DNA from: Thinopyrum elongatum
Lineage: Eukaryota; Streptophyta; Magnoliopsida; Poales; Poaceae
Assembly: GCA_011799875.1 (NCBI GenBank)
Contig: CM022303.1
Coordinates: forward strand, 422,772,483-422,836,482
Direction of reading: 5' to 3'
Length of the DNA stretch: 64,000 bases
Positions 11,481 to 23,390 of this stretch are shown piece after piece. Both the position numbers and the translations under genes were made by a program. The notes beneath the pieces were generated by a model that worked only from the letters and a program-made list of their open reading frames with translations, was not told the origin of the DNA and searched no databases. The number at the start of each line of letters is the position of its first letter. The first letter of the stretch is position 1.

Positions 11481-11639
11481 CGGTTGGCTATCGATGAACT
11501 GGACGCCGTCACTGTGCGCGTTCGAGACCACGCCTGTATGTACGTACGTGGCCGTCTTTTTTGCAGCATGGTTGTTGTATGTGTACACGATTTAGACGGA
11601 ACTTCCTGAACAGCTACCGCTCCTTAGTGGGCCATGGTT

Positions 11640-14030
11640 CATCATGGTAGAAATACCGATGGACCAGTATGTACGTACACGTTTGCGACCAGAATGACAA
11701 CGCTACGTATGTTTCGACCGGGTGTGTCCCGGCTGTCAGGGAGGATAAGGAGGCACTTCCTTGCATGCAAAGATATTGATGGTGGGTCCAAGCTGTCAGG
11801 GGGAGGATTCATTTTTTTGCGCATAATAAGGAGGCACTTCCTTGTGTGCAAAGATATAGCTGGTGGGTCCAGCTGTCAGCCTCACCGCGTACAGTCCTCT
11901 TTCAATGGATGTCGTTCGTTGACCATGTTGACCACGCCGCACGGACAATACCCAGTCGGTGGACGATGGTGAGGCAGGGAACGACGCGGAGCCTGGGAAC
12001 ACGCAGATGGTAGTACGAGGGTTGACTGGTTCAGCTGCCGTCGCCGCAGAATAACAGGGTGTGTGGGTGAGTAGAGGGATGGTCTGGCCAGCGGTGGGAG
12101 TAGGAGGGGCGGTGAGGCCTCCCCGGTAGCATAGCCAGCCACAGGAGGCAGGACCACGCGGTGGTTTGGACGGCTGGAGCAAGAAAATCAGAGGTTGAAG
12201 AAGCAGGACGACCGTTGGATGTTAATAATCCAACGGTCAGTGGTGATAGAATCGTTTGTTGACTAAGTGGACAAAGCCCTGCGTACGCGTCAAATTAGTA
12301 GGGCCACAAGTCAGCCTCCAAATCTGGTGGGCCCCAGCTGTCATGGGGAGCAATCGTTATTTTTCGCTTAATAAGGAGGCAATTCGTTCCGTGCAAAGAT
12401 ATAGCTGGTGTGTCCCAGCTGTCATGGGAAGGATTCATTTTTTGGGCGTAATAAGGAGGTACTTGGTTGCGTGCGGCCATGGACCATGTGGGTCTCAACT
12501 TTCGGCCTCTCCACATACATCCCTCTTCTGATGTTGTTGTTTGTTGACAACGTTGACCACGCCGTGTCGAGAACACCGACGCGGTGGACGACGGCGAGAC
12601 CCAGGAAGGGAATGACCCGGAGGCGGTGAAGCCACAGCAGTGGAGGGATGTGGGTGAGTAGAGTGATGGCTTGGCCAGCGGTGGGAGTAGTAGGGGGCGG
12701 TGATGCCTGCGCGGTAGCACAGCCGGCTACGGGAGGCGGGAGTAGGCGGTCTCGTCGGCGATGGATTTGGCGGCTGGAGCAAGAAGATCAGATATTGAAG
12801 AAGCACGACGGTCGTTGGATTGACATCCAACGGTCACTTCTGCTAGAATCGTTTGTTGACGTATATAATAAGTAAAAAAATCTTGCATACGCATCAACTT
12901 AATAGGCCCACAAGTCAGCCCATTTCCTTTTTTTATAATTTACAGCTCATTTGCAACTTCTTACGCAATTTATTGCAGCCCATTTTCTTTTTGTTGGCCA
13001 GGGCCAGGGTTAAAAATTTAAACAAAATTTTGCATATTTTGGTGGGGTCCAAACTATTTTTAATACCGAAATGTCGAGCCAAATTTAAAGTACATTGAAG
13101 ATATATTTAAATTAGGTTAAAGCCCAATGAAATTGGAATCTGAAAATGTGAAAAAATTCAGAAATTTGAAAGTAACTGCCAATTTTGTCGTGTGTTTTTT
13201 ATATTTACAGCCCATTTCATATTACATTTAAGATTTGCAGCCGTCTTTAAAGAGTTGCAGCCCAACAAGGCAGAGAAAAATAAGTATGCATGGGTTGGGT
13301 AAGCCTGCATTGGGTATTCTTTAGAAAAAATAAACTGGGCTAGCCATTTTCACAAAGAAAAATAGCTGGGCTGGTCATGTGGTGAACGTCAAATAGAAGC
13401 CTGGGCTAGACGGGCCAGAACCTAGTTGAAACCCCGCTCTGTCTCAACAATAACAAAAAAGATACTGCTCGAGCAGCTACATCCCAGGTGTCAGCCGCTC
13501 TTGTGTTGTTCTCTTGTCTATTGACTATACGTTCACAATGTCGTGGGTCCCAAACGTCAGCAAACCACTAGGAGGAAGCATTTTCTTTTTCTATACGCTG
13601 ACAATAGAGTATATAACAAAAAATGAGGAACTTGCTTGCGTACGGCCATGGACATGGTGGGTCCCTACTGTCATCCTCACCACGTATAATCATCTCCCGA
13701 TTCCTCTTGTTTGTTGACCATGTTGACAACGCGATAGGGTGGCGCCGCGGAGAGCGCACCAAAGCGTGCGGAGGACGACGGCGAGGCCTCGGACGGGAAC
13801 AAATAGGAGCCACGGAAGATGCGGCGGTGAAGTCGCGGGTGAAGGGGAGTACAAGGGTTGACTGCATCGGGTGCGGGGTGGGGCTGACTTCGGCGTTAAC
13901 GATTTAGGAGACAGTGGGGCGGCGATGTGTGAGCTGAGGCGCAGCCAGCCGTGGGAGGCGGGAGCAGGCGGCCCCGCCGGCGCTGGTTTGGTTTTGGCGG
14001 CAGGAGGAAGACGAGACTGAAGAAACACGA
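11640..14030. repeat. Three diverged copies of an approximately 600-bp repeat
   Basis: Copy 1 (about 11640-12280) and copy 2 (about 12283-12880) are adjacent. Both contain AATAAGGAGGCA(C/A)TTC, GGTGGGTCC-AGCTGTCA, TTGACCATGTTGACCACGCC, GGCCAGCGGTGGGAGTAG and a closing hairpin. Copy 3 (about 13600-14030) lies after about 650 bp of AT-rich DNA (12880-13540) and keeps the GTTGACCATGTTGACAACGC and GGAGGCGGGAGCAGGCGG sections. Copies 1 and 2 close with an inverted repeat around CCGTTGGAT/ATCCAACGG (12211-12240 and 12808-12833). No coding pattern is conserved. It probably belongs to the structural end of CACTA-2. Confidence 0.7.
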
Positions 14031-14046
14031 CAGACTATAAAAAGTA

Positions 14047-14115
14047 GCAGGAGTACTTAACAACCTTAACTGAAACCAGCAGGGGCACTTAACAACCATA
14101 GCTGAAAGGAGTATG
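14047..14115. repeat. Short tandem repeat, GCAG-GTACTTAACAACC
   Basis: Two to three copies of a unit of about 34 bases (AGTACTTAACAACCTTAACTG, then GCACTTAACAACCATAGCTG, then a decayed third). It lies just downstream of the 3' end of the B3-like gene at 14256. Confidence 0.5.
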
Positions 14116-14255
14116 AGTACTTATACAGGTTCAACCGTACAAAGCATGCCTCGAACAGTGCTACTTTGCCTACAGTTAACCAAGGGTGAGGCCACCAAGC
14201 CCCAGGACAAGGCCCAGGTGCCACCCCGCGCATCCACAACCTTCTGAAAGCGGCT

Positions 14256-15672
14256 TCATCTCGCAATGTGGTCAGTAAATAGGATATTCGCTTCAGAGCC
14301 ATGGAAAAGCATGAGCATAACCTTCTGTCCTATTCTCCAAGATGGGCATGCCTTCATTATTTAAGACCACCCATGAATAAGTATCTTTTCACCTCCAAGG
14401 GAAATGGAGTAGGTCAACATAAACATCATGTTGTGACCAAGCGCAAGTCTAACCCAACCATAGTCAGGCATCTGTATAGGAACAATAAAACTGGGCAGTT
14501 TCTGTTTCAAGAAGATCACATCTGTAAAATTGTGTATAAATAAGAGTTTATGAACAACATATATAACAGAAAACAGCTCGTACCATAAGTTTCTTGACAC
14601 AGTTGGACCTGTGCAACGTGTGCATCAGTGGCACACATATCCCACGTGGCCTTCCACCATTGAAACGCCCCACAAGGACCTAAAGACAATTAATAAAGTG
14701 TAGGAACTGGTGGATGTTGTCCCAGTCAACTTCAGTGCCATCAGTAACAGTCGAGTTCTTATCAAATAACAAACGAGTAGTTTCCTGAACTTTGTAATAA
14801 CCTACACGTGCCACCAATTATAAGAAATATCAGTTAGAAGTAGCATCGTGAGAAGAAGAGAATCACAAATTGTTGCTACTTGTAAAGTCAAATTGTGATT
14901 AGTTAGACAGAATAGGTGGATTAAGAAGTAATCGAGGCAACATGCAAGAACCAGATACAAAACTAACATGGATGAACTACTAGAACGACGTCGGGGTGGA
15001 AGGTCACAGTGAAGATGAGACCAGGTTCTGCTATTTCCATCAACATTCATGTGCCAACTTTCAGTCCGTAACACTTGAGAAAGTTTATCCAAGTTCGGCC
15101 ATAAAAAAAGCAGCAATCTTCTTGGTTCATAAACCCAACTGGGAACTTATATCCATGGCGTGTCTTCAATCTGACCATTAAACTGGTGTATTTAGTTCTG
15201 GCAAGGCCGACCATCTCGAGTACATGTGTTCTGGCAGAGCAAGGGATGCACTGCAGGAAAAATAATATGAGAACACAATTTATTTGCTATACAAATCTAG
15301 AAATAATTTCCTCTTTCTCGTCAGTGTTGACCATGTACTAGTACCTTTTATCCAAATATAGCAATCCAAATTTCCAAATTAGTCGACAGCATGTTCAAAA
15401 ACCCCAACCCTCCCGGATAGAAAAGAGGATTGTAGGAACATACTGTGCGTGTTTTAAAATCCCGAGTTTGGATGAGAAGGGACAAGTGGGGCGTCTTGCC
15501 AAGGGCGTAGCAACGTGTAGGGTCCTTGCACTTTGGGAACTGCAAATGAAACACACTAGATTCAGTAGGAAGAAAATGCATCAACGGCGGCGACTCCCAT
15601 CCTAGGACTACCGACGACTAACGGACTAGGATTTATCGGGGATGGATGAAGAATTCGTACCTGGTTCTCCAT
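14256..15672 (-). pseudogene. B3-like two-domain protein gene A (CACTA-2 cargo)
   Basis: Five exons can be read on the minus strand with standard splice sites: 15661-15672 (MENQ), 15444-15539, 14968-15250, about 14584-14801 and 14256-14521. The third exon gives a B3-like core (VRLKTRHGYKFPVGF, then GRTWINFLKCYGLKVGT and a hydrophobic strand). The fourth has RGICVPLMHTLHRSNC, and the last a second B3-like core (KLPSFIVPIQMP, LTYSISLGGEKILIHGW, then RIGQKVMLMLFHG). It aligns exon by exon with the gene at 55557-57371. Three in-frame stops (in exons 3, 4 and 5) make it a pseudogene. B3 domains bind DNA; a role in regulating the element is only inference. Confidence 0.55.
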
Positions 15673-16480
15673 GAAAAAAGCCTAAGCAATCGCCGAGATG
15701 AGGTTTTCTTTGAACAAGCAGACAATGGAGAAGGGGATTCAGGCCCAGTGAAATATTGCTGCTTCGTCCGTCCAGCTTACTACTACTTCTGGAAAGGTGG
15801 GGGTTTTGTGATTTGACGGCTCTTTGGTCATTACTGCGGCGCTACGACCGGGTGAGTCTACCGTGCAGTTGTGCACTCTAATTTGGTGCATGACACATGG
15901 ACCCCGTTGCCGGATGCCCCGCATATCAGCGAAAGCAAGTACAATGGCAGGAGTAACTAGTTACACATAAATATATTTTTGATAGAGATGCTCCCTCTGT
16001 AAAGAAATATAAAAATCTTTTATATCGCAACTTTGTACATAAGAAAAATCAAGGGGAATATATATAACATAATATGGGGTTTAGATGAGAATAAAATACC
16101 CAGATAGGCTAACGGGTCTGGAGTTTGGGCCACAGGCCGGTGGGCCTGCATGTTTGGGGGCCCATGTGTTCTAACTCAGCGCATTTCATCTGGTAAATAT
16201 TGCAAGCGGTCGGTACGGCACTGGTTTTAGATGCTGTCGCAAGGCGAATACATAAAATTAAATAAAGCACGACAGCTATTAGAATGAAATTGAACGATAG
16301 TTCCTAACCAGCAATCAGAGTTGCAATTCTTTCATGATATCCTACGTGATAAATAATACTGTCGTACTACTTATACACACAGGACACTTGTTTCACCATG
16401 CCATATTATTACATCAAATGTTGTCGGAAGATAGATCAGTTCGGCAGTTGCGTGCTGCTACTGAAGAATTTCAAAGTTGA
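15673..16480. promoter_or_regulatory. Upstream region of gene A with a shared 5' segment
   Basis: Bases 15750-15940 (GCTTCGTCCGTCCAGCTTAC, GGAAAGGTGGG, TTTGTGATTTGACGGCTC, ACCGTGCAGTTGTGCACTCT) are repeated at 20990-21190, and in part at 22960-23050. Each copy sits just upstream of a minus-strand gene start. I infer a duplicated promoter or 5' UTR. A degenerate Stowaway-like stub (GCTCCCTCTGTAAAGAAATA) lies near 15989. The remainder to 16480 shows no gene. Confidence 0.5.
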
Positions 16481-16819
16481 TTAGGACCAGCTCTCCTTGC
16501 CGAGAAATTCGATTTTGACATCATTCCCAACCGCAAGATTTGATAGAGTTTTGAACCTTGACCATCCTTTAGCATCAATCATCATGCGACCATCCTTTGT
16601 ACTTACGGTATATTGAGCAGGTTCATTCACACCAACATTGCGCATGGTAAGAGAAAATTGGCCACGATCGCCCGGATTATTGAACGACTCCCTCGTTGCT
16701 CTAGGAATTCTCTGTTTGCAAACAAGAAGACATACACAAACAGTTAGATCAACACAGTGAATCATGTGAAACAACATGGAAAGAAAAAAGAACGAAGCAC
16801 TTGGGCTGCCAATGCTTAC

Positions 16820-17230
16820 CAAGAAGGTGCAGATGTCAGTTTTTGTAAGGACTTTGGTATATGTAGTGCGAACTGCAGCCCAATCTATTGCCGGTGCAAG
16901 TGTTGGTTCCTTTGCCGTTGCACGGGCTGGAGCAGATGCAAGTGCAACTTCAAGTGTTGGTGCAAGTGCCGGAGCCATTGCTGGTGCCCGTGCCGGTGCG
17001 ACTGGTAGTGCCGCTGTTGCTGCCGGAGATGGTGCTCCTTGTGGAGCTGGTGCCGGTGTCGGAGTAGGTGCCCGTGTCGGTGCCCGATCCTTCGGTAGAT
17101 CAGCCTGATCCGCTGACGCGGTCGGTGCCCAATCCTCTGGTGGATCAAACTAAGCTGCTGCCGATGTCATTGCTAGAGCCAGTGCCATCGGAGCAGGTGC
17201 CGGTGCTCGATCCGATGCTAAAGGTGGTAC
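16820..17230 (-). repeat. Ala/Pro dipeptide-coding repeat in gene B linker
   Basis: On the minus strand the linker of gene B is built from degenerate GCACCG/GCTCCA units giving repeated Ala-Pro and Pro-Ala pairs for about 100 residues. On the plus strand the same DNA gives Gly/Ala-rich frames that are shadows. Such a linker separates the two B3-like domains and has probably expanded by slippage. Confidence 0.6.
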
Positions 17231-18098
17231 CGATGTGCGAGACAACAATGATCGTCTCTGGTCTGCTATGATTTCATACTTCAGCTCTCTAACTTCGCTA
17301 GGCTCCGTGACCTGGATCCAGTCTTTTTCTTCACTCCTTTTAAACACGAGAAGGACTAATTGTGGCGTGTTTGTTAAAACAAACTGCAGTTCATCACAGG
17401 TCTTCAGATTGTACTCAGACAACAGACTGATCCAATTGTGTCCCGTAATATAAGTGGTGGACAGTGCCTTCGTTACTGACATGTCATAAGAAGTGAAACC
17501 TGCTAAAAATAACCATCATAGAGCAAACCAAATGGTTTATTCTTTAACGAATCTGACATGGCAAAACCTGCATCGTAAAATTGCAGCAAAAGTAAGAAAA
17601 CATGACAGTAAATCAATAAGATTTACTTGATGTGACACGAGTGAATCCTTACCAGGATATCACTATGTTCAAGTACTAAATAGAAGGTTGATTGTCCAAT
17701 TAAGGGTGGCATGCAGGGCCCCCACTTACTCCCACAAGAAGGACAGTCCAAAGGTCGTGACAACTCGTTTGGAGCGAACATCCATGGGACTGGAAATCAT
17801 GGTGGGTGTGATAAACCCTGCATTGCATACAAATATTGGAGTGTAACCATAATTGATAAAGCGTCCTCACAAAAAAGATGATCTGGATACTTCAAAATAT
17901 ACAGACTAAATTGAGAGGACAAACATTAACATAGACTGTTCTCGGGACTCACCACAAAACAAAAGCGGCAGTACTAAACTATACAGAGTTCACACACACA
18001 AATCAAGTACTGAACAATAGTACTTACTACAGACAAGCAAAGTTGCACTAATTAAACTCTGCAGACTATTTCTTGCCTCTGACCTACGGGATGTACCC

Positions 18099-19616
18099 TG
18101 ATGACCCACAAGTATAGGGGATCAATCGTAGTCCTTTCGATAAGTAAGAGTGTCGAACCCAACGAGGAGCAGAAGGAAATGACAAGTGGTTTTCAGCAAG
18201 GTAATTTCTGCAAGCACTGAAATAGTCGGTAACAGGTAGTTTGATAGCAAGATAATTTGTAATGAGCAAGTAATGGTAATGGTAAATAAAGTGTAGCAAG
18301 GTAGCTCAATCCTTTTGTGGCAAAGGATAGGCCAAAATGGTCTCTAATAATAAGCAAAGCATTCTTGAGGGTACACGGGAATTTCATCATATCACTTTCA
18401 TCATGTTGGCTTGATTCGTGCTTGCTACTTTGATAATTTGATATGTGGGTGGATCGGTGCTTAGGTGTTGTTCTTACTTGAACAAACCTCCTACTTATGA
18501 TTAACCCCCTCGCAAGCATCCGCAACTACGAGAAAAGTATTAAGATAAAATCTAACCATAGCATTAAACTTTTGGATCCAAATCGGTCCCTTACGAAGTA
18601 GCGCATAAACTAGGGTTTAAGCTTCTATCACTCTAGCAACCCATCATCTAATAACTACTCCACAATGCATTCCCTTATTCCCAACTATGGTGAAGTGCCA
18701 TTTAGTCGACGTTCACATGACACCACTATGGGAATCACAACATACATATCATCAAAATATCGAACACATATCAAGTTCACATGATTACTCGCAACATGAC
18801 TTCTCCCGTGACATCAAGAACAAAAGTAACTACTCACAAATGACAATCATGCTCAAGATCCGAGGGGTATTAAATAGCATAATGGATCTGAACATATAAT
18901 CTTCCACCAAACAAATCATATATTAATCAACTACAAGATGTAATCAACACTACTAGTCACCCACAAGTACCAATCTAAGGTTCCGGTACAAAGATTGAAC
19001 ACAAGAGATGAACTAGGGTTTGAGAGGAGATGGTGTTGTTGAAGATGTTGATGGAGATGGCCCTCCCAAATATGGGAGAGTTGTTGGTGATGACGATGGC
19101 GATGATTTCCCCCTTTGGGAGGGAAGTTCCCCCGGCGGAATCGCTCCGCTGGAGGACAAAAGTGCTCCTGCCCAAGTTCCGCCTCGAGACGGCAGTGCTT
19201 CATCCTGAAAGTCCCCACCTGATTTCTTCTAGGTCAAAATGACCTATATACCAGAAGATGGGCACCGGAGGTGGGCCGAGGAGGGCACAACCCACCAGGG
19301 CGCGCCTGGGGGGCCTGGCGCACCCAGGTGGGTTGTGCCCACCTGGTGGGCCTCCACGGTAGTTATTTGCTCCAGTATTTTTCATATATTGCAAAATAAT
19401 TCTTCGTAAATTTTCAGCTCATTTGGAGATGTGCAGAATAGGTAACTCTGACGTAGCTTTTTCAGGTCCAGAATTCCAGCCACCGGTATTCTCCCTCTTT
19501 GTGTAAACCTTGCATATTATGAGAGAAAAGGCATTAGAATTACTCCGAAAAGCATTATTATGCATAAAAACATTATAAATAATAGTAGGAAAACATGATG
19601 CAAACTGGACGTATCA
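18099..19616 (-). mobile_element. Solo LTR of an Athila-type gypsy element
   Basis: Starts TGATGACCCACAAGTATAGG at 18099 and ends GACGTATCA at 19616 (1518 bp), with a perfect 5-bp duplication TACCC on both sides (18094-18098 and 19617-19621). There is no internal region, so this is a solo LTR left by recombination. It is homologous along its length to the LTR at 60575-62090. By analogy with that copy, the element's sense strand is minus. I think of the Sabrina family from memory, unconfirmed. It interrupts exon 2 of gene B. Its short frames are not genes. Confidence 0.9.
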
Positions 19617-20027
19617 TACCCCACATAACTGACTAGGCCATGGACTTCGTGAGAGATGTCTACCGGCACCGTCACCATCTCGTCAACCTTGGAGAACCTA
19701 ACAGAGTGGTCTTTCCACTCATAAACATGATGATGAAGACAGTCCGCATCAGATTTGTCGGGAAGCTTTACAAGAACCACACCCTTCGTAATCGAAGGCA
19801 CATCTAGGAAATTGTTGTGGTGAAGTACACCCTCGAGAACACGCCTGACAATAATGCTACAGGAAAACACTTGTTCACGACACGTGGCGACAAGGACACA
19901 ACAGCTGGATAGTTTAGTAGTAGAACACATCCTCAGGTCTTCCAGTTCACACGGCATGACTTTGAGAACTTCATATCCATCGGGGACCTAGTTCTAATTC
20001 AAACCAAAACCAAATATTTTATTACTA

Positions 20028-20176
20028 CCTCCATTCAGAAATAGAAGATGATTTTCGATATTTTACTCCATATAAGACTGCATATATGCATAGAAATGAG
20101 TGAACAAAGACACTAGAACATGTCTACATGAGATGCACAAAAAATTTAGAACATCTTATATTTGTTAACAGAGGGA
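20028..20176. mobile_element. Stowaway-like MITE in intron 1 of gene B
   Basis: Inverted ends CCTCCATTCAGAAATAGAAG and the complement of CTTATATTTGTTAACAGAGG bound a segment of about 150 bp next to TA. The terminal pattern (CTCCCTC-GTTC-AAATA-AAG) is that of Stowaway (mariner-derived) MITEs. Confidence 0.6.
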
Positions 20177-20679
20177 TTACTTGCAATATCCATAACACAA
20201 GTTACTGAGGCTATTATACTCTCTTCCAAGGCATGAGAGCTAAAATCGTGCATTTCCTATAGCTAGCATTGATGTTCATAAAGTAGTTGAAAGTAATCTA
20301 TAAGAAATCAGTGTTATGTGCGAAAATCATATGTATGTCAACCTCTCGTATGTTTTGGTCAAAAGAGCCATTTAGAACCATCATTTGGCACACAAAAATC
20401 ACATGCAAGATCGCCCAGAAAGTTGTACTACTAGTACTAGTACTTGTACTGCGTGTTAGATGAAAAAACACGATCAAGATCGCCAAAAAGATCGTTAAGA
20501 AGAGATATTACCTAGACTGGCTTAACGAGGGATCCCGGAGAGGGGGGCTTGGACAGGGCGATGGCCTTGAGCTTGTTTGCGGTAGTCTCGGCGGGGTGCT
20601 TGCGCTTCTTCGTACCCTGAGCCTCGACGGTTTTGGCCAGAGCCATAGACATCACTTCGGCCGGTGCTCCAGGGTCCAT

Positions 20680-21880
20680 CAAGAAACTGTCAAATAGAAA
20701 TAAAAGAAAAGAAGCCATAATCACAAACCCAAAAGAAGAACAGAGAGGGGGGTAGGATCGGTCGCGGGGTTGCAAGAGCGTGCCTTGGCCAGAAGCAACA
20801 CCATTGATGCACTCACCTTTCCTTCTTTGGGAGAGAAGAACAATGGAAGAAGCGCATCGGGGTTTTCTTGAAGAAATGAGGACCAAGATGAGTGAGAAGC
20901 AAGTTGGGGTTTTTCTTCAATAGAGGAAGATGAGGGAGAAGTGAGTTGGGGTTTTCTTCAATAGAGGAAGATGAGGGAGAAGAGTGAAATGATGGTTGCT
21001 TCGTCCGTCAAACTTACTGCTGGAAAGGTGGGGATTTTGTGATTTGATGGCTCATTGGGCATTACTGCGGCGTTTCGACCGGTGCAGTGTACCGTGCAGT
21101 TGTGCACTCTAGTACGGAGTAATTTAGTGCATGGCAAGTGGACCACGATGCTGGTTGTCTCACATGTCGATGAAATTGAGTAGCAAGGTTCCCGACGATC
21201 ATTGAGGAGGATCCGCGTGGTAGAGTGTGTCCACTGTTTTTGAAAAGAAAAATGATTACAACAAGCGTTTTCCACTCTTACGATGGAGGAGTGCGAAACA
21301 CGGCAGCCACTTGAACTTACACAGTACTCCTACTACTAGGCATGTGCAGTGGTTCATACGTCAGTACAATAATCTTGTTGCTAGTGTAGTAAGATATGAC
21401 GATAAAAAATGATGTTGTGCGCGTGTCAACTATGAACAGTAATGTAACATGCCCCTTTTTTGACTGTCTGGTTGAGAATGAACGGTGAGATCAATGTTAA
21501 CAGAACTAGGTCTACAACACACGGAGAGTACGGTGCTACAGTACTCCACGGAACATGAACCATATGAAGCACGAATCTGTATTAGGTAGGGTTTATGAAT
21601 GGTGCATGGGAGCAAAAGTTCCCTTCTTGACCCACTTTTGGGTGTTTGGCAGAGTGCATGAAGGGTGCATGAGTCCACACTAGGTTAACACAAATACACC
21701 AGGAGCATGCAGAGCATGCATGAAGAGGGGTGCTGAGATGAGCATGCATGAAGAGGGAACAACTATGTTGAGATGACAATGCAACCAAACACACCCGCAC
21801 GCTTTGTGCTACAGTGACTGATCTGCACCGTCTAAGTTTGACCCAACCGTCATGTTGCTTCGAGACATGCCCATGCATAG
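20680..21880. promoter_or_regulatory. Upstream region of gene B
   Basis: Contains a second copy of the shared 5' segment (20990-21190). A short direct repeat (TTGGGGTTTT(T)CTTCAATAGAGGAAGATGAGGGAGAAG) lies at about 20904-20980. The rest, 21200-21880, holds repeated GCATGCATGAAGAGG motifs (21710-21760) and no recognisable gene on either strand. Confidence 0.45.
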
Positions 21881-21885
21881 GACGC

Positions 21886-22589
21886 CTAAACACCACCCAA
21901 GTCCCTCTGCTTCTCGAGGCGCACGATGGTGGTGATGCAGGGTGCCACCGCCCACAGAGCCCGCTCCCGGTCGATGGTTGCCAGCTCGTCAAAGACGGCG
22001 TCCAATGGCACAAATGGATTCCGGTGACGAAGCCCTAAGAGGATTCGCCCGACAACGGCGACGGCCGCTCGCAACCCCTCCTTGTCCAACTCCGCCCCAC
22101 CGCCGTGCGGAGATGGCTCAGCTCCTCGAAGATATAGGTAAAGAAGGAGACTAGGTCAGGAAGCCACAACTCGTTGAAGTCGATGGGGTGTTCGAACGGG
22201 TTTAGCCCGACAGCCGGCATGGTCGCGCTGGCATGATGGTAGGCATCGCGTAGCCACAACACGTGTGTGGCAACATGGTCCAGCAAGTGGTTGAGGCGAT
22301 CCTGGACCTCATCACAATCGGCCCGCTAGCGCTCCAGCCGGCTCGCCTGACCGCCTATCGTATCTCCTGCTTTCTACAGCAACACCACCAACGCCTCGAG
22401 CATCTTTGTGGTGGACGTCTGCCGCTTTTGAAGCTTCGTGAACTCCCGCACATAAAGGAGGAGCATGGCACTCCTCTCCTCCTTGAGCTCACAGAGCTCC
22501 ACGTCCTTGGCCCTGAGCTCCACATCCTTGGCATGGAGCTCCTGTGTCAGGCGCCTCATCTTAGACTCCGTGATCTAGTGCGCCGCCAT
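21886..22589 (-). pseudogene. Coiled-coil protein remnant, gene C (CACTA-2 cargo)
   Basis: Minus-strand reading from ATG 22589 gives MAAH, a TAG, then MRRLTQELHAKDVELRAKDV and a coiled coil to about residue 70. Two further TAG codons follow, then a hydrophobic section (LLDHVATHVLWLRDAYHHA, NELWLPDLVSFFTYIFEELSHL). After a frameshift near 22090 it continues KEGLRAAVAVVGRILLG, ending with a basic tail and TAG at 21886. Codon structure is preserved despite three stops and one frameshift, so it derives from a real gene. I do not recognise the family; it vaguely resembles coiled-coil C-termini of large plant retroelement gag-like proteins. It lies in the same orientation as genes A and B. Confidence 0.45.
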
Positions 22590-23390
22590 GGAACCAGGTA
22601 GAAGCAATGGGGAGAGGAAGCAAAGGGGGCGAAATGGCTGAAAGGCAATGCAATCTACGGGAAGGTGGAGGGAGCTAGCCGAGGAGCAGGGTGAATCTTT
22701 TGGTTTTCACCATGGGAAAACACCAGTCGTCGACTTTTCACATCAGGGAGCACCACACGGGGTCATCATGACTAATTGCTTCCGCGCCTTCTCCCGTCAA
22801 TCAAAAAAATAAAAATCCTGCCGCGCCTGCTGCGCCCAAAGACCAGAGCAATGCAGCGGTGGATATTTAAATTTACCTACCGGAAAGGAGAGAAAAAAGG
22901 GGTGAAAAAACAAATGTGGCGGCGGCCTAGCTAATCGGTCGCACTAGCCCAACTTGCTAGCCACCGTGCTTCACTGATGTACTCGGCGGGAAAGGTGGGC
23001 TTTTGTGATTTGATGATTCATTTACTTGCTTTGGCGCTACGACCGAGGAGGACCCAGAAAACGCGCGGTAGGGCGTCCCACGTCTCGGCAAGGAAGAAAA
23101 TATGCGTCCACCACCCGGAAGGACCCAAAAACTGCGCGGTAGGGTGTGCCACATCTCGGCACGTTGGGAAAATGTGCGTGTAAAAATATACTGTACTACC
23201 TATGGTTCGACTCCGGGACCCAGCCAGTCGGTCGAAAACACCCCACTAGCCACACAACTTCATCATGCTAACGTGGCACGGAGGATAGGTGTGGTTAGCA
23301 CCATCTCGACCAGCCACAACGTATTTTGTTCTAGGTGATTCATCTATTTTCCAAGCATTTTTTAGTTATAATAACACCACGGCAAGCTCG
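22590..23390. other. Upstream region of gene C
   Basis: Bases 22960-23050 repeat part of the 5' segment seen upstream of genes A and B (GGCGGGAAAGGTGGGCTTTT, GTGATTTGATGATTCATT). A second short duplication, GCGGTAGGG(C/T)GT-CCACGTCTCGGCA, occurs at about 23065 and 23138. No gene is seen. Confidence 0.4.

Larger units (their letters stand above)
16481..20679 (-). pseudogene. B3-domain protein gene B (CACTA-2 cargo), split by a solo LTR
   Basis: Minus-strand exons: 1 (from ATG 20679, MDPGAPAEVMSMALAK with a KKRKHP nuclear-signal-like run, to about 20510, where a TAG precedes the donor), 2 (19617-19987 plus 18088-18098), 3 (16820-17499) and 4 (16481-16711). Exon 3 begins with the end of a B3-like fold (HNWISLLSEYNLKTCDELQF). 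It then has an Ala/Pro-rich linker with one TAG, then TKVLTKTDICTFL. Exon 4 continues RIPRATRESF, DGRMMIDAKGWSRFKTL and LAVGNDVKIEFLG, a clear B3 pattern. Exon 2 has no motif I can name. The solo LTR sits inside exon 2, a few bases before the donor. B3 proteins are plant DNA-binding regulators; this copy is broken. Confidence 0.65.

Noticed and set aside
10861..11569. Minus-strand ORFs up to 186 residues with HPPSTG-type repeats
   Set aside because: They follow the TGAACAG subterminal repeat and change frame with each irregular unit; no start context or domain.
16757..17108. Plus-strand frames rich in Gly, Ala and Cys over 16757-17108
   Set aside because: They are the complement of the Ala/Pro-coding linker of gene B on the minus strand, which has splice sites and B3-like context; the plus frames have none.
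18084..18899. Small ORFs within the Athila-type LTRs (also at 60428-61712)
   Set aside because: They occur inside non-coding LTR sequence and differ between the two LTR copies by frame-breaking changes.
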